Assembly: GCA_025964675.1 (NCBI GenBank) | Contig: JAOPYI010000158.1 | Location: 26,168-90,167, forward strand | Length of the DNA: 64,000 bases | Reading direction: 5' to 3' | Origin: Sphaerisporangium sp. | GTDB lineage: Bacteria; Actinomycetota; Actinomycetes; Streptosporangiales; Streptosporangiaceae | Shown here: positions 52,590 to 61,629 of the stretch, in pieces | How positions within the stretch are numbered: position 1 is the stretch's first letter | Layout: every line of letters begins with the position of its first letter | Made by a program: the position numbers and the translations under genes | The notes under the pieces: model-generated | Seen by the model: only the letters and a program-made list of their open reading frames with translations | The model's database searches: none | Told to the model about the DNA's origin: nothing

Positions 52590-54206
52590 ATGGCACGTGG
52601 CGGAACTGGCGTCCCCAGCGGGATGCCTCCAGGCGTTCGGCCGCTGACGGTGGGCGACCCGGTGATCATCGGGCGCTACCTCCTGCTCGGCCGCCTCGGT
52701 GCCGGCGGTATGGGCGTGGTGTACCTCGCTGAGCGTCCCGAGGGCGGCCTGGTCGCGCTCAAGACCCCGCATGCCGTGCATCTCAGCGATCCGACGCTCC
52801 GGGCACGGTTCGCCGAGGAGGTCGCGTTCTCCCGCCGTGTGGTGCCGTTCTGCACCGCCGCGGTCCTGGAGGACGGCACGGACCGCGACCGGCCGTACCT
52901 CGTCACCGAGCACATCCCCGGCCCGTCCCTGTCCCAGATCGTCGCCGCGCGGGGTCCGCTCACCCCTGATCTGGCCTACGGCGTGGCTCTGGGAGCCGCG
53001 GCGGCCCTGGTGGCGATCCACGAGGCGGGCTTCGTCCACCGTGACCTGAAGCCCGGCAACGTGCTGCTGTCCCCCAAGGGCCCCCGGATCATCGACTTCG
53101 GCATCGCCAGGGACGTCGACGCCGCCGTCGTCCACACGCAGGCCGGCCAGATCATGGGGAGCCCCGGCTGGGTGGCGCCCGAACGGCTCACCGGCGGGCC
53201 GGCCATCCCGGCCTCCGACGTCTTCGCCTGGGGATGCCTCGTCGCCTACGCCGCGACCGGCCACCACCCGTTCGGCACCGGAGAGGCCGACGTGCTCACC
53301 CGGCGCATCCTGGTGGAGCAGCCACGCCTGTCCTCCGTGCCCAAGCTGCTGTGGGGCCCCGTCTCCGCCGCGCTGGCGAAGGAGCCGGGCGAGCGTCCGG
53401 GTGCCTCGGCTCTGCTGGCGTCGCTGCTGCGCGCCGGGGGAGTGGAGGCGTCCTGGGACCGGCATGAGGCCGTCGCCGCGGTGCTGGATGAGATCTGGGT
53501 CCCCGTCCCGTATCCGACGGGCGCGGGCCGCCTCGCGCTCGCGAACCCCTCGGGTGAGCGATCGGTCCTGGACGGCGCGGCCACGACCGGGGCGCGGTCG
53601 GCACGCCGGTCGGCGGCGCGGCGCGGTCACGCCTCGCACGCCGGCTTCGCGGCCCTCGCCACGGTGTCGATCGCCGCGGTGACCGTCGTGGCGGCAGGAA
53701 CCGGAGGCAGCAGGATCGACCCGACCGTGAGCCGGCCGGACCGGGTCCCCGTGGTCCTGCCGATCCAAGGGTCCCGCGTTCCCGTCGAGGTGCTGGCGAC
53801 CTCCGGGCCCGGAGCCGTGTCCAGCGGGCCGCACGCCACCGCGCTGGGCGTGCCCCCGGGCCTCACGTCCACGCCGCCCGTGGCGGCGACGCGGTCGGGC
53901 GGGCCGAGCGTCGACGCCCCTATTCCGGAGGACCCGTGGCAGACCCCGATGCCGTCGCCCACGCCGGTGCGCAGCACCACGGCGCCCCCCGTTCCCGACG
54001 ACCCCCCGACGTGTACTGACAAGCGCGGCAAGGAGAAGCCGTGCAAGCCGACCAAGGCTCCGGAGCCGACGGCGGAGCCCTCGCCCACCAAGACGCCGAA
54101 GCCGTCGGTGAGCATCAGCCAGATCCCCGAGTGGGGTGACGGCGAGTCGGCGCAGCCGACGCCGCCTCTGCCCACCGTCACCCTCAGCGACTCCCCGTCC
54201 GCCTGA
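52590..54206 (+). CDS. Membrane-bound Ser/Thr protein kinase (PknB-like)
   Basis: 538 aa. The kinase domain has GRLGAGGMGVVYLAE, Lys in VALKTPH, HRDLKPGNVLL and DFGIARD, and ends near residue 270. A juxtamembrane Arg/Ala stretch precedes one membrane helix (about 355-375, ALATVSIAAVTVVAAG). The outer part is Pro/Ser/Thr-rich without PASTA repeats. ATG 52590 is used; ATG 52623 is possible. It may phosphorylate envelope or regulatory proteins. It is convergent with aceA, 13 bp apart. Confidence 0.92.
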   Translation: MARGGTGVPSGMPPGVRPLTVGDPVIIGRYLLLGRLGAGGMGVVYLAERPEGGLVALKTPHAVHLSDPTLRARFAEEVAFSRRVVPFCTAAVLEDGTDRDRPYLVTEHIPGPSLSQIVAARGPLTPDLAYGVALGAAAALVAIHEAGFVHRDLKPGNVLLSPKGPRIIDFGIARDVDAAVVHTQAGQIMGSPGWVAPERLTGGPAIPASDVFAWGCLVAYAATGHHPFGTGEADVLTRRILVEQPRLSSVPKLLWGPVSAALAKEPGERPGASALLASLLRAGGVEASWDRHEAVAAVLDEIWVPVPYPTGAGRLALANPSGERSVLDGAATTGARSARRSAARRGHASHAGFAALATVSIAAVTVVAAGTGGSRIDPTVSRPDRVPVVLPIQGSRVPVEVLATSGPGAVSSGPHATALGVPPGLTSTPPVAATRSGGPSVDAPIPEDPWQTPMPSPTPVRSTTAPPVPDDPPTCTDKRGKEKPCKPTKAPEPTAEPSPTKTPKPSVSISQIPEWGDGESAQPTPPLPTVTLSDSPSA

Positions 54207-54219
54207 TCACGCGCCCGTG

Positions 54220-55512
54220 TCAGTGCTGGTCGGCGAACTGCTCGGCCTCGGTTGAGCCCTTGAGCGCCACCGTGGACGAGTCCGGCGAGACGGCCGTGCT
54301 GATCAGGTCGAAGTAGCCGGTGCCGACCTCACGCTGGTGGCGGGTGGCCGTGTAGCCCTGCGCCTCGGAGCCGAACTCGGCCTCCTGCAGCTCGACGTAC
54401 GCCGTCATGCCCTCCTCGGCGTAACCGCGCGCCAGGTTGAACATCGAGTGGTTCAGCGAGTGGAAGCCCGCCAGGGTGATGAACTGGAAGGTGTAGCCCA
54501 TGTGGCCCAGCTCGCGCTGGAACTTGGCGATGGTGGAGTCGTCCAGATGCTGCTTCCAGTTGAACGACGGCGAGCAGTTGTAGGCGAGCATCTGGTCGGG
54601 GTACTCCGCCTTGATCGCCTCGGCGAACCGCCGGGCCACGTCGAGGTCGGGCGTGGAGGTCTCCATCCACAGCAGGTCGGAGTAGGGCGTGTAGGCCAGG
54701 CCGCGCGCGATGCAGGCGTCCACGCCGTTGCGCACGCGGTAGAAGCCCTCGGCCGTACGGTCGCCCGTGGCGAAGACCTGGTCGCGGGGGTCCACGTCGC
54801 TGGTCAGGAGCGTCGCGGCCTGGGCGTCGGTCCGCGCGATGATCAGGGTCGGCACGTCGCACACGTCCGCCGCGAGGCGGGCCGCGTTGAGGGTCTTGAT
54901 GTGCTGGCCGGTCGGGATCAGCACCTTGCCGCCGAGGTGGCCGCACTTCTTCTCCGAGGCCAGCTGGTCCTCCCAGTGCACGCCCGCCGCACCGGCGGCG
55001 ATCATGCCTTTCATGAGCTCGAAGGCGTTAAGCACTCCGCCGAAGCCCGCCTCGGCGTCGGCCACGATGGGCGCCAGCCAGTGCGGTGCCTTGGCGACGC
55101 CCTCCGACCATGTGATCTGGTCGGCCCGGAGCAGCGCGTTGTTGATGCGGCGCACCACGGCGGGGACCGAGTTGGCCGGGTAGAGGCTCTGGTCGGGGTA
55201 GGTCTGGCCGCCGAGGTTGGCATCCGCCGCCACCTGCCAGCCGGACAGGTAGATTGCCTTCAGGCCCGCCTTGACCTGCTGCACTGCCTGGTTGCCGGTC
55301 AGGGCGCCCAGCGCGTGCACGTACTCTTCGGTCTCCAGCAGGGACCACAGCCGCTCCGCGCCAAGCCGGGCGAGAGTGTGTTCCTCCTGTACGGAGCCGC
55401 GCAGTCGAACGACGTCTTCGGCCGTGTAGGTCCTCTCGACGTTCTTCCAGCGCGGGTTGTTCTCCCACTCTCGCCGCAGCTCGTCTGCAGCTCCCTTGAG
55501 GCGATCTTTCAT
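54220..55512 (-). CDS. aceA: Isocitrate lyase
   Basis: 430 aa. Cleaves isocitrate to glyoxylate and succinate in the glyoxylate shunt. The active-site signature [13 protein letters not shown], the VHWEDQL metal loop, [12 protein letters not shown] and the N-terminal WENNPRW match the actinobacterial enzyme. ATG 55512 follows AAAGGAG. Divergent from the RamB-like regulator; a RamB-type motif lies in between, so acetate/acyl-CoA control is likely. Confidence 0.97.
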   Translation of the reverse strand: MKDRLKGAADELRREWENNPRWKNVERTYTAEDVVRLRGSVQEEHTLARLGAERLWSLLETEEYVHALGALTGNQAVQQVKAGLKAIYLSGWQVAADANLGGQTYPDQSLYPANSVPAVVRRINNALLRADQITWSEGVAKAPHWLAPIVADAEAGFGGVLNAFELMKGMIAAGAAGVHWEDQLASEKKCGHLGGKVLIPTGQHIKTLNAARLAADVCDVPTLIIARTDAQAATLLTSDVDPRDQVFATGDRTAEGFYRVRNGVDACIARGLAYTPYSDLLWMETSTPDLDVARRFAEAIKAEYPDQMLAYNCSPSFNWKQHLDDSTIAKFQRELGHMGYTFQFITLAGFHSLNHSMFNLARGYAEEGMTAYVELQEAEFGSEAQGYTATRHQREVGTGYFDLISTAVSPDSSTVALKGSTEAEQFADQH

Positions 55513-55618
55513 TTTGACTCCTTTGGCGTCCTCTGGGCGCTTGCTTCGAGTCTGCGACTGTTTGTGCTTCGCCAGCAAGGTTGATCGAGAGAAAAATGCC
55601 AGAAGTTTCGTTCCAGGT

Positions 55619-55636
55619 GAATACTGGCCGGTATTC
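55619..55636. promoter_or_regulatory. 18-bp imperfect palindrome upstream of aceA
   Basis: GAATACTGGCCGGTATTC, 16 of 18 positions symmetrical, lies 107 bp upstream of the aceA start codon and could be an operator. The protein that would bind it is not evident. Confidence 0.4.
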
Positions 55637-55646
55637 TGATAGCAAG

Positions 55647-55660
55647 AAACGCAAAGTTTT
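55647..55660 (-). promoter_or_regulatory. Putative RamB-binding motif in the aceA-ramB region
   Basis: On the minus strand the sequence reads AAAACTTTGCGTTT. The first ten bases fit the corynebacterial RamB consensus (A/G)AACTTTGCAAA; the last three differ. It lies 134 bp upstream of aceA and 220 bp upstream of ramB. Confidence 0.5.
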
Positions 55661-55880
55661 CACTATGGACTAGACCAATTCCTGCGATCCAGGTCACTTC
55701 ATAGCAGTACCCCAAGCCATGACTTATGGCCATATATCAGGATGTTTCGCCCAAACGGTGAGCTCCGGTGGTGTGCCAACAGGCGCATGACCCGAGCCCG
55801 ACAGGCCCGGCTGTGCCTGGACAGCCAGGTATGGCGTACGACAGTGGAAAATATGTTGAAATTGCGCTTAGGATCGTGGT

Positions 55881-57350
55881 ATGGCGTCCTTGGTGGGAGA
55901 AGAACCGCTGTCTTTGACGCAGGAGCTCGACCTCCTCGCGTTCGGCCAGCGTCTGAAGCACCTGCGCAAGCAGCGCGGGCTGACCCTGTCCGAGCTCGGC
56001 GAGCGCGTCGGCCGTGCCCCGAGCCAGCTCTCCCTGCTCGAGAACGGCAAGCGCGAACCCAAGCTCTCGCTCCTGAAGTCGCTCGCCGCCGCGCTGACCG
56101 TGCCGGTCGAGGAGCTACTGCGCCGCCAGGCCCCCAACCGCCGTGCCCAGCTTGAGATCGGCCTTGAGGAGGCGCAGCGCGACCCCATCTACGCCTCGCT
56201 CGGCCTGCCCCGGCTGAAGGTCTCCGCCCGCGTCCCCAACGACGTGCTCGAGCACATCCTCGGGCTGTACGAGGAGCTCCGCTCCCGGCAGGCCAAGGGC
56301 ACGGCCACGCCGGAGGAGGCCAGGGCGGCCAACGCGGAGCTGCGGCGCAAGCAGCGCGAGCAGGGCAACTACTTCGCCGAGATCGAGGCCGCCGCCGCCG
56401 AGGCGCTGGCCGCCGTGGGCTATCGCACGGGCGCGCTGTCGGCGGGCACCGTGCAGGCGCTCGTCACCCACTTCGGCTACGCCGTGCGGACCGCGCAGGA
56501 CCTGCCCCGCTCGGTGCGGTCGATCACCGACCTCCGCAACCGGCGCATCTACGTCAAGCACGAGCAGCTCGGCATGCACACGCCGCGCACGATCCTTCTG
56601 CAGACCCTCGGCCACCTCGCGCTCGGCCACCACAAGCCGCGTGACTTCGCCGACTTCCTGCGCCAGCGCACCGAGGCCAACTACTTCGCCGCCGCCGTCC
56701 TCGTCCCCGAGGCCGCCGCCGTGCCGTACCTCAAGGAGGCCAAGCAGGACCGGGTGCTGTCGGTCGAGGACCTGCGGGACGTGTTCGCGGTCTCGTACGA
56801 GATGGCCGCGCACCGCTTCACCAACCTGGCCACCCACCATCTCGACCTGGTCTGCCACTTCGTGCGCAACAACGCCGGCGGCATCATCTACAAGGCCTAC
56901 GAGAACGACGGCGTCGTGTTCCCCGCCGACGAGCAGGGGGCCATCGAGGGGCAGCGCATGTGCCTGCAGTGGTCGGGGCGCCAGGTGTTCCTGTCACCTG
57001 ACCGCTTCTCCGTCTACTACCAGTACTCCGACTCGCCCACCGGCACGTACTTCTGCGTCGCCCATGTGGACCCCTCGCGTGAGCGCGACTTCGCGATCAC
57101 GCTCGGCGTGCCGTACCGCGAGTCACGCTGGTTCCGCGGCCGGGAGACCACCATCAGGACCAAGTCGAACTGCCCGTCGGGGGACTGCTGCCGCCGCCCG
57201 CCGGTCGAGCTGACGCAGCGCTGGGACGGGTACGCCTGGCCGTCGGCCCGGGCCAACTCCCACGTGCTCGCAGCCCTGCCTCCCGGATCGTTCCCGGGCG
57301 TCGACGAGGCCGACGTCTACTCGTTCCTCGAACGCCACACGGGCGTCTGA
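55881..57350 (+). CDS. ramB: RamB/ScfR-type XRE family regulator
   Basis: 489 aa. An N-terminal HTH_3 domain (GQRLKHLRKQRGLTLSELGERVG, about residues 17-75), a helical linker, an ImmA/IrrE-like zinc peptidase-related domain with LGHLALGHH near residue 240, and a C-terminal DUF2083 with CPSGDCCRRPP. This is the RamB/PrpR layout; these regulators control acetate, propionate and glyoxylate genes and bind acyl-CoA. The position divergent to aceA supports that role. Confidence 0.92.
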   Translation: MASLVGEEPLSLTQELDLLAFGQRLKHLRKQRGLTLSELGERVGRAPSQLSLLENGKREPKLSLLKSLAAALTVPVEELLRRQAPNRRAQLEIGLEEAQRDPIYASLGLPRLKVSARVPNDVLEHILGLYEELRSRQAKGTATPEEARAANAELRRKQREQGNYFAEIEAAAAEALAAVGYRTGALSAGTVQALVTHFGYAVRTAQDLPRSVRSITDLRNRRIYVKHEQLGMHTPRTILLQTLGHLALGHHKPRDFADFLRQRTEANYFAAAVLVPEAAAVPYLKEAKQDRVLSVEDLRDVFAVSYEMAAHRFTNLATHHLDLVCHFVRNNAGGIIYKAYENDGVVFPADEQGAIEGQRMCLQWSGRQVFLSPDRFSVYYQYSDSPTGTYFCVAHVDPSRERDFAITLGVPYRESRWFRGRETTIRTKSNCPSGDCCRRPPVELTQRWDGYAWPSARANSHVLAALPPGSFPGVDEADVYSFLERHTGV

Positions 57351-57504
57351 CCTCCGCGTAGCGTTGTTGACGTCGGCCTGATCGCCGGGCCCGCCCGCTG
57401 GGTCAACAGCCAGGTGCTCTACGTCACAGCTTGGCCGCCACCAGAGCCGATCGCTGCGCATAGAGTGAGACGGCATGCGATAGGAGGCGACGGGGGGATC
57501 CTGC

Positions 57505-58488
57505 GTGCTGCCTGAGGTGAAGGTGTGGCTGCGCGACCGTACGACGGCCTCGGCCGACTGGCCGATCGAGGACCTGATCGCGGCCAAGGGCGTGACGAAG
57601 GTCAGCGTGGTGCTCCCCGCGAGGAACGAGGCCGAGACCGTCGGAGAGATCGTCTCAGCGATCCGCCGCGACCTCGTCGAGGCCGTCCCGCTCGTCGACG
57701 AGCTCATCGTCGTCGACTCCCGATCCACCGACGACACCGCCGCACGAGCCGTGCAGGCCGGGGCGAAGGTCTTCACCCAGGACGAGATCCTGCCCGCCCT
57801 TCCCTCCATGGACGGCAAGGGCGACGTGCTGTGGAAGTCGCTCGCGGTCACGTCAGGCGATCTGCTCGTCTTCGTCGACGCCGACCTGCGGGAATTTCGC
57901 ACGTCGTTCGTCACCGGCCTCCTCGGCCCGCTGCTCGCCGACCGCTCGGTCATGTACGTCAAGGGCTGCTACGACCGGCCCCTGCGTGAGGTACAGGGCG
58001 GTGGCGGGCGCGTCACCGAGCTCGTCGCCCGGCCGATGCTCAACCGGCACTGGCCGCTCCTGGCCGGCTTCGTCCAGCCGCTCGCGGGGGAGTACGCGGG
58101 GCGCCGCGAGGTGCTCGAGCGGGTGCCCTTCGCCACCGGGTACGGAGTCGAGCTCGGCCTGCTGATCGACCTGCTGCAGCACGCCGGGCTGGACGCGCTC
58201 GCGCAGGTAGACCTCGGGCGGCGGGTGCACTCCCACCAGTCGACCGAGGCGCTCGGCGTCATGGCCGGGCAGATCATGCACACCGCCTGGTCGCGCCTGG
58301 AGCGCCAGCGGAAGATCGTCCCCTTGCACACTCCCTCGGCCGGCCTGACGCAGTTCCGCCGCGGCGAAGCCGGCCACGTCCCGGTCGACAGGGACATCAC
58401 CGTGGACGAACGCCCCCCAATGCTGAGGATCCCCGAGTACGCCGCCTCCCGCTCCGCGACCCCCCAACTGCTCGACTGCCAGGGTTGA
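57505..58488 (+). CDS. gpgS: Glucosyl-3-phosphoglycerate synthase
   Basis: 327 aa GT-A glycosyltransferase (GT81). VSVVLPARNEAETVGEIV, LIVVDSRSTDDTAARAV, DGKGDVLWKS, the DxD in FVDADLREF and FATGYGVELGLLIDLL match GpgS, which transfers glucose from UDP-glucose to 3-phosphoglycerate, the first step to glucosylglycerate and methylglucose lipopolysaccharides. GTG 57505 follows GGGGGA. In mycobacteria folP2 is adjacent; here it is 17 kb away. Confidence 0.93.
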   Translation: MLPEVKVWLRDRTTASADWPIEDLIAAKGVTKVSVVLPARNEAETVGEIVSAIRRDLVEAVPLVDELIVVDSRSTDDTAARAVQAGAKVFTQDEILPALPSMDGKGDVLWKSLAVTSGDLLVFVDADLREFRTSFVTGLLGPLLADRSVMYVKGCYDRPLREVQGGGGRVTELVARPMLNRHWPLLAGFVQPLAGEYAGRREVLERVPFATGYGVELGLLIDLLQHAGLDALAQVDLGRRVHSHQSTEALGVMAGQIMHTAWSRLERQRKIVPLHTPSAGLTQFRRGEAGHVPVDRDITVDERPPMLRIPEYAASRSATPQLLDCQG

Positions 58489-58536
58489 CCGCCGCTCGCT
58501 CACCGGGATCCGCGGGAGGACGACGCGGCCCGTCGC

Positions 58537-59184
58537 TCAGGAGCGGCGGGCCGGGCCGATGCCATGGACGACGGTGGTGACCAGGGCCTCGACCAAACCG
58601 TCCGGGACGTGCCAGGCGGTCAGAGGCGTTCCGCTGAACATGCGCGGCAGGACCAGCTCGTGGCACGCGCCGATGATCATCGTCGCGGCGGCCTCGGGGT
58701 CGGCGTCCGGGGCCAGCCGGCCCAGTTCGCGTTCGGCGAGCAGGTAAGCGGCAAGGTCGGCACGTAGCCCGCGCCCGCCGGCCGCCGGGTTCGGCAGCTC
58801 GTTGAATCGGGTGAGGACCTTCGGCTGGAGGAGCAGCCCCGCGAACGCGGGAAGGATCGCGATGTGCAGCTCCAGGCCGTGCGCGATGTAGGCGCGGAGG
58901 TTCGCCTCGACGGTGCCTTCACCGGCCACCTGGGGCGGCGCGCCCAGCCTGCGTTCGACGGTACGTACGTGCGCGTGCAGGGCGAGCGCCAGCAGGGCTT
59001 CCTTGTCGGCGAAGTGGTTGTAGAGCACGCCGTCGGCCACCTGGGCCTCGCGGGCTATGGCACGCACGGTGAGCCCTGCCGTGCCGCGTTCGGCGATGAG
59101 GCGTTCGGCGGTGGCGATCAGGTGCTCGCGCAGGCTCTGGTCGCCACCGCCTCGAAGCACGGCCGCTCTTCTCGGAGACATCAC
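58537..59184 (-). CDS. TetR family transcriptional regulator
   Basis: 215 aa. The N-terminal HTH reads TAERLIAERGTAGLTVRAIAREAQVADGVLYNHFADKEALLALAL. The C-terminal ligand domain is not assigned. GTG 59184 or ATG 59181 are both possible, without a clear ribosome-binding site. It lies 91 bp downstream of the methyltransferase gene on the same strand; two palindromes of TetR-operator type upstream of that gene (60193-60224) are its likely targets. Confidence 0.92.
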   Translation of the reverse strand: MMSPRRAAVLRGGGDQSLREHLIATAERLIAERGTAGLTVRAIAREAQVADGVLYNHFADKEALLALALHAHVRTVERRLGAPPQVAGEGTVEANLRAYIAHGLELHIAILPAFAGLLLQPKVLTRFNELPNPAAGGRGLRADLAAYLLAERELGRLAPDADPEAAATMIIGACHELVLPRMFSGTPLTAWHVPDGLVEALVTTVVHGIGPARRS

Positions 59185-59275
59185 GACACATGGTAGTGAT
59201 CGCGGAACCCGACCCCCCCACGCGGCGTCAGCCGTCGTCCCAGTGTGGGCTACATCCTCAGTGGTCCCCCCATGT

Positions 59276-60133
59276 CTACGGGCGGGTGGCCGTGATCAGC
59301 CAGGCGGCGCCGCGCAGCCGTACGGCGTCGGGTTCCTCGAAGGGCCGCAGCGCGTCCGTGAGCGCCTCACGGGCCCGGCCGGCCGAGGCCGCGTCGACCT
59401 GGCCGAGCATGTGGCGGACCGGGCCCCACGCGCCCAGGAACCCGGCCGCGTCAGCCGCGTCCCGGCCCCACACTTGCGGCGCCTCGACAGGGGCCGTGGT
59501 CACCTCCTCGAAGCCGGCGTCGCCGAGGAGCTTGTGGACGCGGGCCGGATCGGCCATCGACTCCGGCCCTGGAGCGTCCGGTTCGCGAGAACCCCCGTCG
59601 GCGAGGCCGAGCGCCGGGAGATGCCTTCCCATCGCCGCGAAAACAGGCCCGAGGTCGTTGCGGTCCATGCTCTGCAAGCTGAGGAAGGCGACACGGCCCC
59701 CCGGGCGCAGGGCGCGGCCGATGTTGGCGAACGCGACCACCGGATCGGTGAAGAACATGATCGCGAACCGGCTGACGGCCACGTCGAAAGCCCCGGCCGG
59801 GAACGCGTGGACCTGGGCGTCCCCCTGGTCGAACGTCACGTTGGAGACACCCTCGCGGGCCGTGACGGCACGTGCCCGCCCGAGCATCGGTGCGGACAGG
59901 TCGATCCCGGTGGCGTGCCCCTGGGATGCCCGCCGCGCCGCCAGCCGGGTCACCTGTCCGTTGCCGCACCCGATGTCGAGCACCCGATCACGCTCGCCGA
60001 TGCGGGCGGCTTCCAGCAAGTAGTCGTTGAACCCGCTGTTCACGGCGTCATAGCGATCGTGGTTGTCGGCCCAGTGGTTCCCTTCGTACCCGTTCCACGC
60101 CTCGGCCTGCTGAGTGTTGACGATCGGCCCCAT
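59276..60133 (-). CDS. Class I SAM-dependent methyltransferase
   Basis: 285 aa. Motif I is VLDIGCGNGQVTRLAAR, followed by TGIDLSAPML, the motif around FDQGDAQVHAF and FAIMFFTDPVVAF. The early EAWNGYEGNHWADNHDRYDAV is common in a UbiE-like group of small-molecule methyltransferases. AGGAG lies upstream of ATG 60133. Together with the adjacent TetR gene and the operators it forms an inducible module, perhaps for detoxification; the substrate is unknown. Confidence 0.9.
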   Translation of the reverse strand: MGPIVNTQQAEAWNGYEGNHWADNHDRYDAVNSGFNDYLLEAARIGERDRVLDIGCGNGQVTRLAARRASQGHATGIDLSAPMLGRARAVTAREGVSNVTFDQGDAQVHAFPAGAFDVAVSRFAIMFFTDPVVAFANIGRALRPGGRVAFLSLQSMDRNDLGPVFAAMGRHLPALGLADGGSREPDAPGPESMADPARVHKLLGDAGFEEVTTAPVEAPQVWGRDAADAAGFLGAWGPVRHMLGQVDAASAGRAREALTDALRPFEEPDAVRLRGAAWLITATRP

Positions 60134-60192
60134 GAAACCGCTCCTTTGTGATGTGCCCTGACCTGGAGACGCCTCTCCGAGTCGCGATACTT

Positions 60193-60208
60193 ATGAACAG
60201 TCGTTCAT
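60193..60208. promoter_or_regulatory. TetR-type operator, copy 1
   Basis: ATGAAC-AGTC-GTTCAT inverted repeat, 59 bp upstream of the methyltransferase start codon. It shares its last bases with copy 2. Confidence 0.7.
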
Positions 60209-60224
60209 GAACGCGCGTTCATGA
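60205..60224. promoter_or_regulatory. TetR-type operator, copy 2 (20-bp perfect palindrome)
   Basis: TCATGAACGCGCGTTCATGA is a perfect palindrome overlapping copy 1 by 4 bp. The common core is ATGAAC-N4-GTTCAT. The overlapping pair suggests cooperative binding by two dimers of the TetR regulator at 58537-59184. Confidence 0.75.
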
Positions 60225-60368
60225 GTGTAACACCGCAGACAACGGCCTTCTATAGCGTCCCTACGCAAGCAACGGCCTGACGAAGTCGCGTCACTCACGT
60301 CGACCGCACGTGCGCCAGAGGCCCGGACTGAGGTCTTCGTACGTCACTCCCGTGGGTACGTCCATCCG

Positions 60369-61115
60369 ATGGGGGAGATCCTGGAAGACGGGGACATCTA
60401 TTTCCTTTACCGCCCACGGGTGGACGACGAGGAGGTCGAGTCGCCCGATGAAGTGCAGCGCCTGCTCATAGTGCTTCACTCTTGGCCGGGGAAGCGGCTG
60501 CGGCTGCTGATCGCGGGGCGCAAGCGCCTGCCCAAGATGGCCGATCACGAGCGTTCCTGGTGGTTCGTCTTCAAGGTGGCGAGCCGTCCGGAGGAGCTTC
60601 GTGAGGCGCTGGACCGGCGGACGTACCAGACCAGGACACGCGGCGAACGCGTCCAGCCCCCGGCACGCCCGGCAGGGGAAGGGGCCTACGTCATCGCCCG
60701 CCATGACGATCACACCCATCTGGCGTACAAGCTCGAGCTGCCTCGCGAGCTGGGACAGGTCCAGCGCGAGCTGAACATCGAGCCCGAGGCCAGCTACGTG
60801 ATCAACGTGAAGAATCCCGAGGTGCCGTCACCCCCGGGCATAGGACGCCCCGGAACCGGCAGGCCCGACCTTCCCCGCGACCTGCTGGACAGGTTCGACG
60901 GCCGCCGGTTCATCCCCCTCGACCCGCCCGATTTCTTGAACTATCCCGGCATCGAGCTCGTGCTGATCGGCGCGGCGGACGACCCCGGTACGGAGCTGGG
61001 CCTCGACCTGGACGCCGAGGTCGAACGTGCCGCCCGGAGCACCATCTTCGACGACCTGCGCCTCCGGCGCGAAGACCGCCCGGTCGAACCCCTCTTCGCC
61101 GGCGAATGGCGATAG
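60369..61115 (+). CDS. Uncharacterised actinobacterial protein
   Basis: 248 aa, no signal peptide or membrane helix. The first part (EILEDGDIYFLYRPRVDDEEVE, RLRLLIAGRKRLP and RSWWFVFKVA) reads like a compact beta-rich domain; the second has YKLELPRELGQVQRELNIEPEASYVINVKNP and a charged C-terminus. I recognise the general type as a widespread conserved bacterial protein of unknown function but no domain. ATG 60369 has no ribosome-binding site, suggesting a leaderless mRNA. It is transcribed away from the methyltransferase. Confidence 0.75.
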   Translation: MGEILEDGDIYFLYRPRVDDEEVESPDEVQRLLIVLHSWPGKRLRLLIAGRKRLPKMADHERSWWFVFKVASRPEELREALDRRTYQTRTRGERVQPPARPAGEGAYVIARHDDHTHLAYKLELPRELGQVQRELNIEPEASYVINVKNPEVPSPPGIGRPGTGRPDLPRDLLDRFDGRRFIPLDPPDFLNYPGIELVLIGAADDPGTELGLDLDAEVERAARSTIFDDLRLRREDRPVEPLFAGEWR

Positions 61116-61164
61116 GAGTCCATGTGGCGCAGTTCCCGAAGCAGCCATTTTCCGGTACCGAGCT

Positions 61165-61629
61165 TTAGTCACACCCGGGCAGGTGCCATATCCTCAGGAG
61201 CGTTTTCGGCACCTTGGCCAGGCAGCCACCCGTGTCACCGAGATACGCCCACGCGCCGTGGTAACGCTTACGCCACACGTGCGGGCCGTCCTGATAGCTG
61301 ACCGGGTTCCCCTTGATTCCAATGAAACCTACAGCCCAGTAAACGTCCTTCGCAGCTGTCGTCCCCTTTATCTTCCCGTAGTAGACGTCTTTCGGCCCGT
61401 CCACCTTGTCCCGGGTGGCATCTGAATTTACTTTCGCGTAGTACTGATTCCAGAACGCGTCGGCCAGCTTGTGGCGGATCATCTCTGTGAGCTTGAGGTT
61501 GATGGCCTTTCCCGGCGCCTTCCACCCCATCGCAGGCAGGGGCACCGCGAGCGCCGCCTCTGCTGGGACCAGTGCCGTAAGCATGATCCCTGCTGCGGTG
61601 ACGGCTAAGGTCCTCTTCCACTTCGCCAT
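61165..61629 (-). CDS. Small secreted protein of unknown function
   Basis: 154 aa. A signal peptide is clear: KWKRTLAVTAAGIMLTALVPAEAALA. The mature protein is basic, rich in Lys, Trp and Tyr, with WNQYYAKVNSDATRDKV, DVYWAVGFIGIKG and two Cys near the C-terminus (GGCLAKV and PGCD) that may form a disulfide. ATG 61629 follows GGAAG at 8 nt; the GTG 61638 is too close to that site. No family recognised. Base composition is lower in GC than its neighbours, hinting at a recent arrival. Confidence 0.75.
   Translation of the reverse strand: MAKWKRTLAVTAAGIMLTALVPAEAALAVPLPAMGWKAPGKAINLKLTEMIRHKLADAFWNQYYAKVNSDATRDKVDGPKDVYYGKIKGTTAAKDVYWAVGFIGIKGNPVSYQDGPHVWRKRYHGAWAYLGDTGGCLAKVPKTLLRIWHLPGCD

Larger units (their letters stand above)
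55513..55880. promoter_or_regulatory. aceA-ramB divergent intergenic region (368 bp)
   Basis: No gene seen. It holds both promoters, the palindrome at 55619-55636, the RamB-like motif at 55647-55660 and a DasR-like TGGACTAGACCA at 55666-55677 (one mismatch to TGGTCTAGACCA). For ramB a TAGGAT box lies about 10 nt before ATG 55881 and no ribosome-binding site is present, so a leaderless transcript is likely. Confidence 0.5.
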
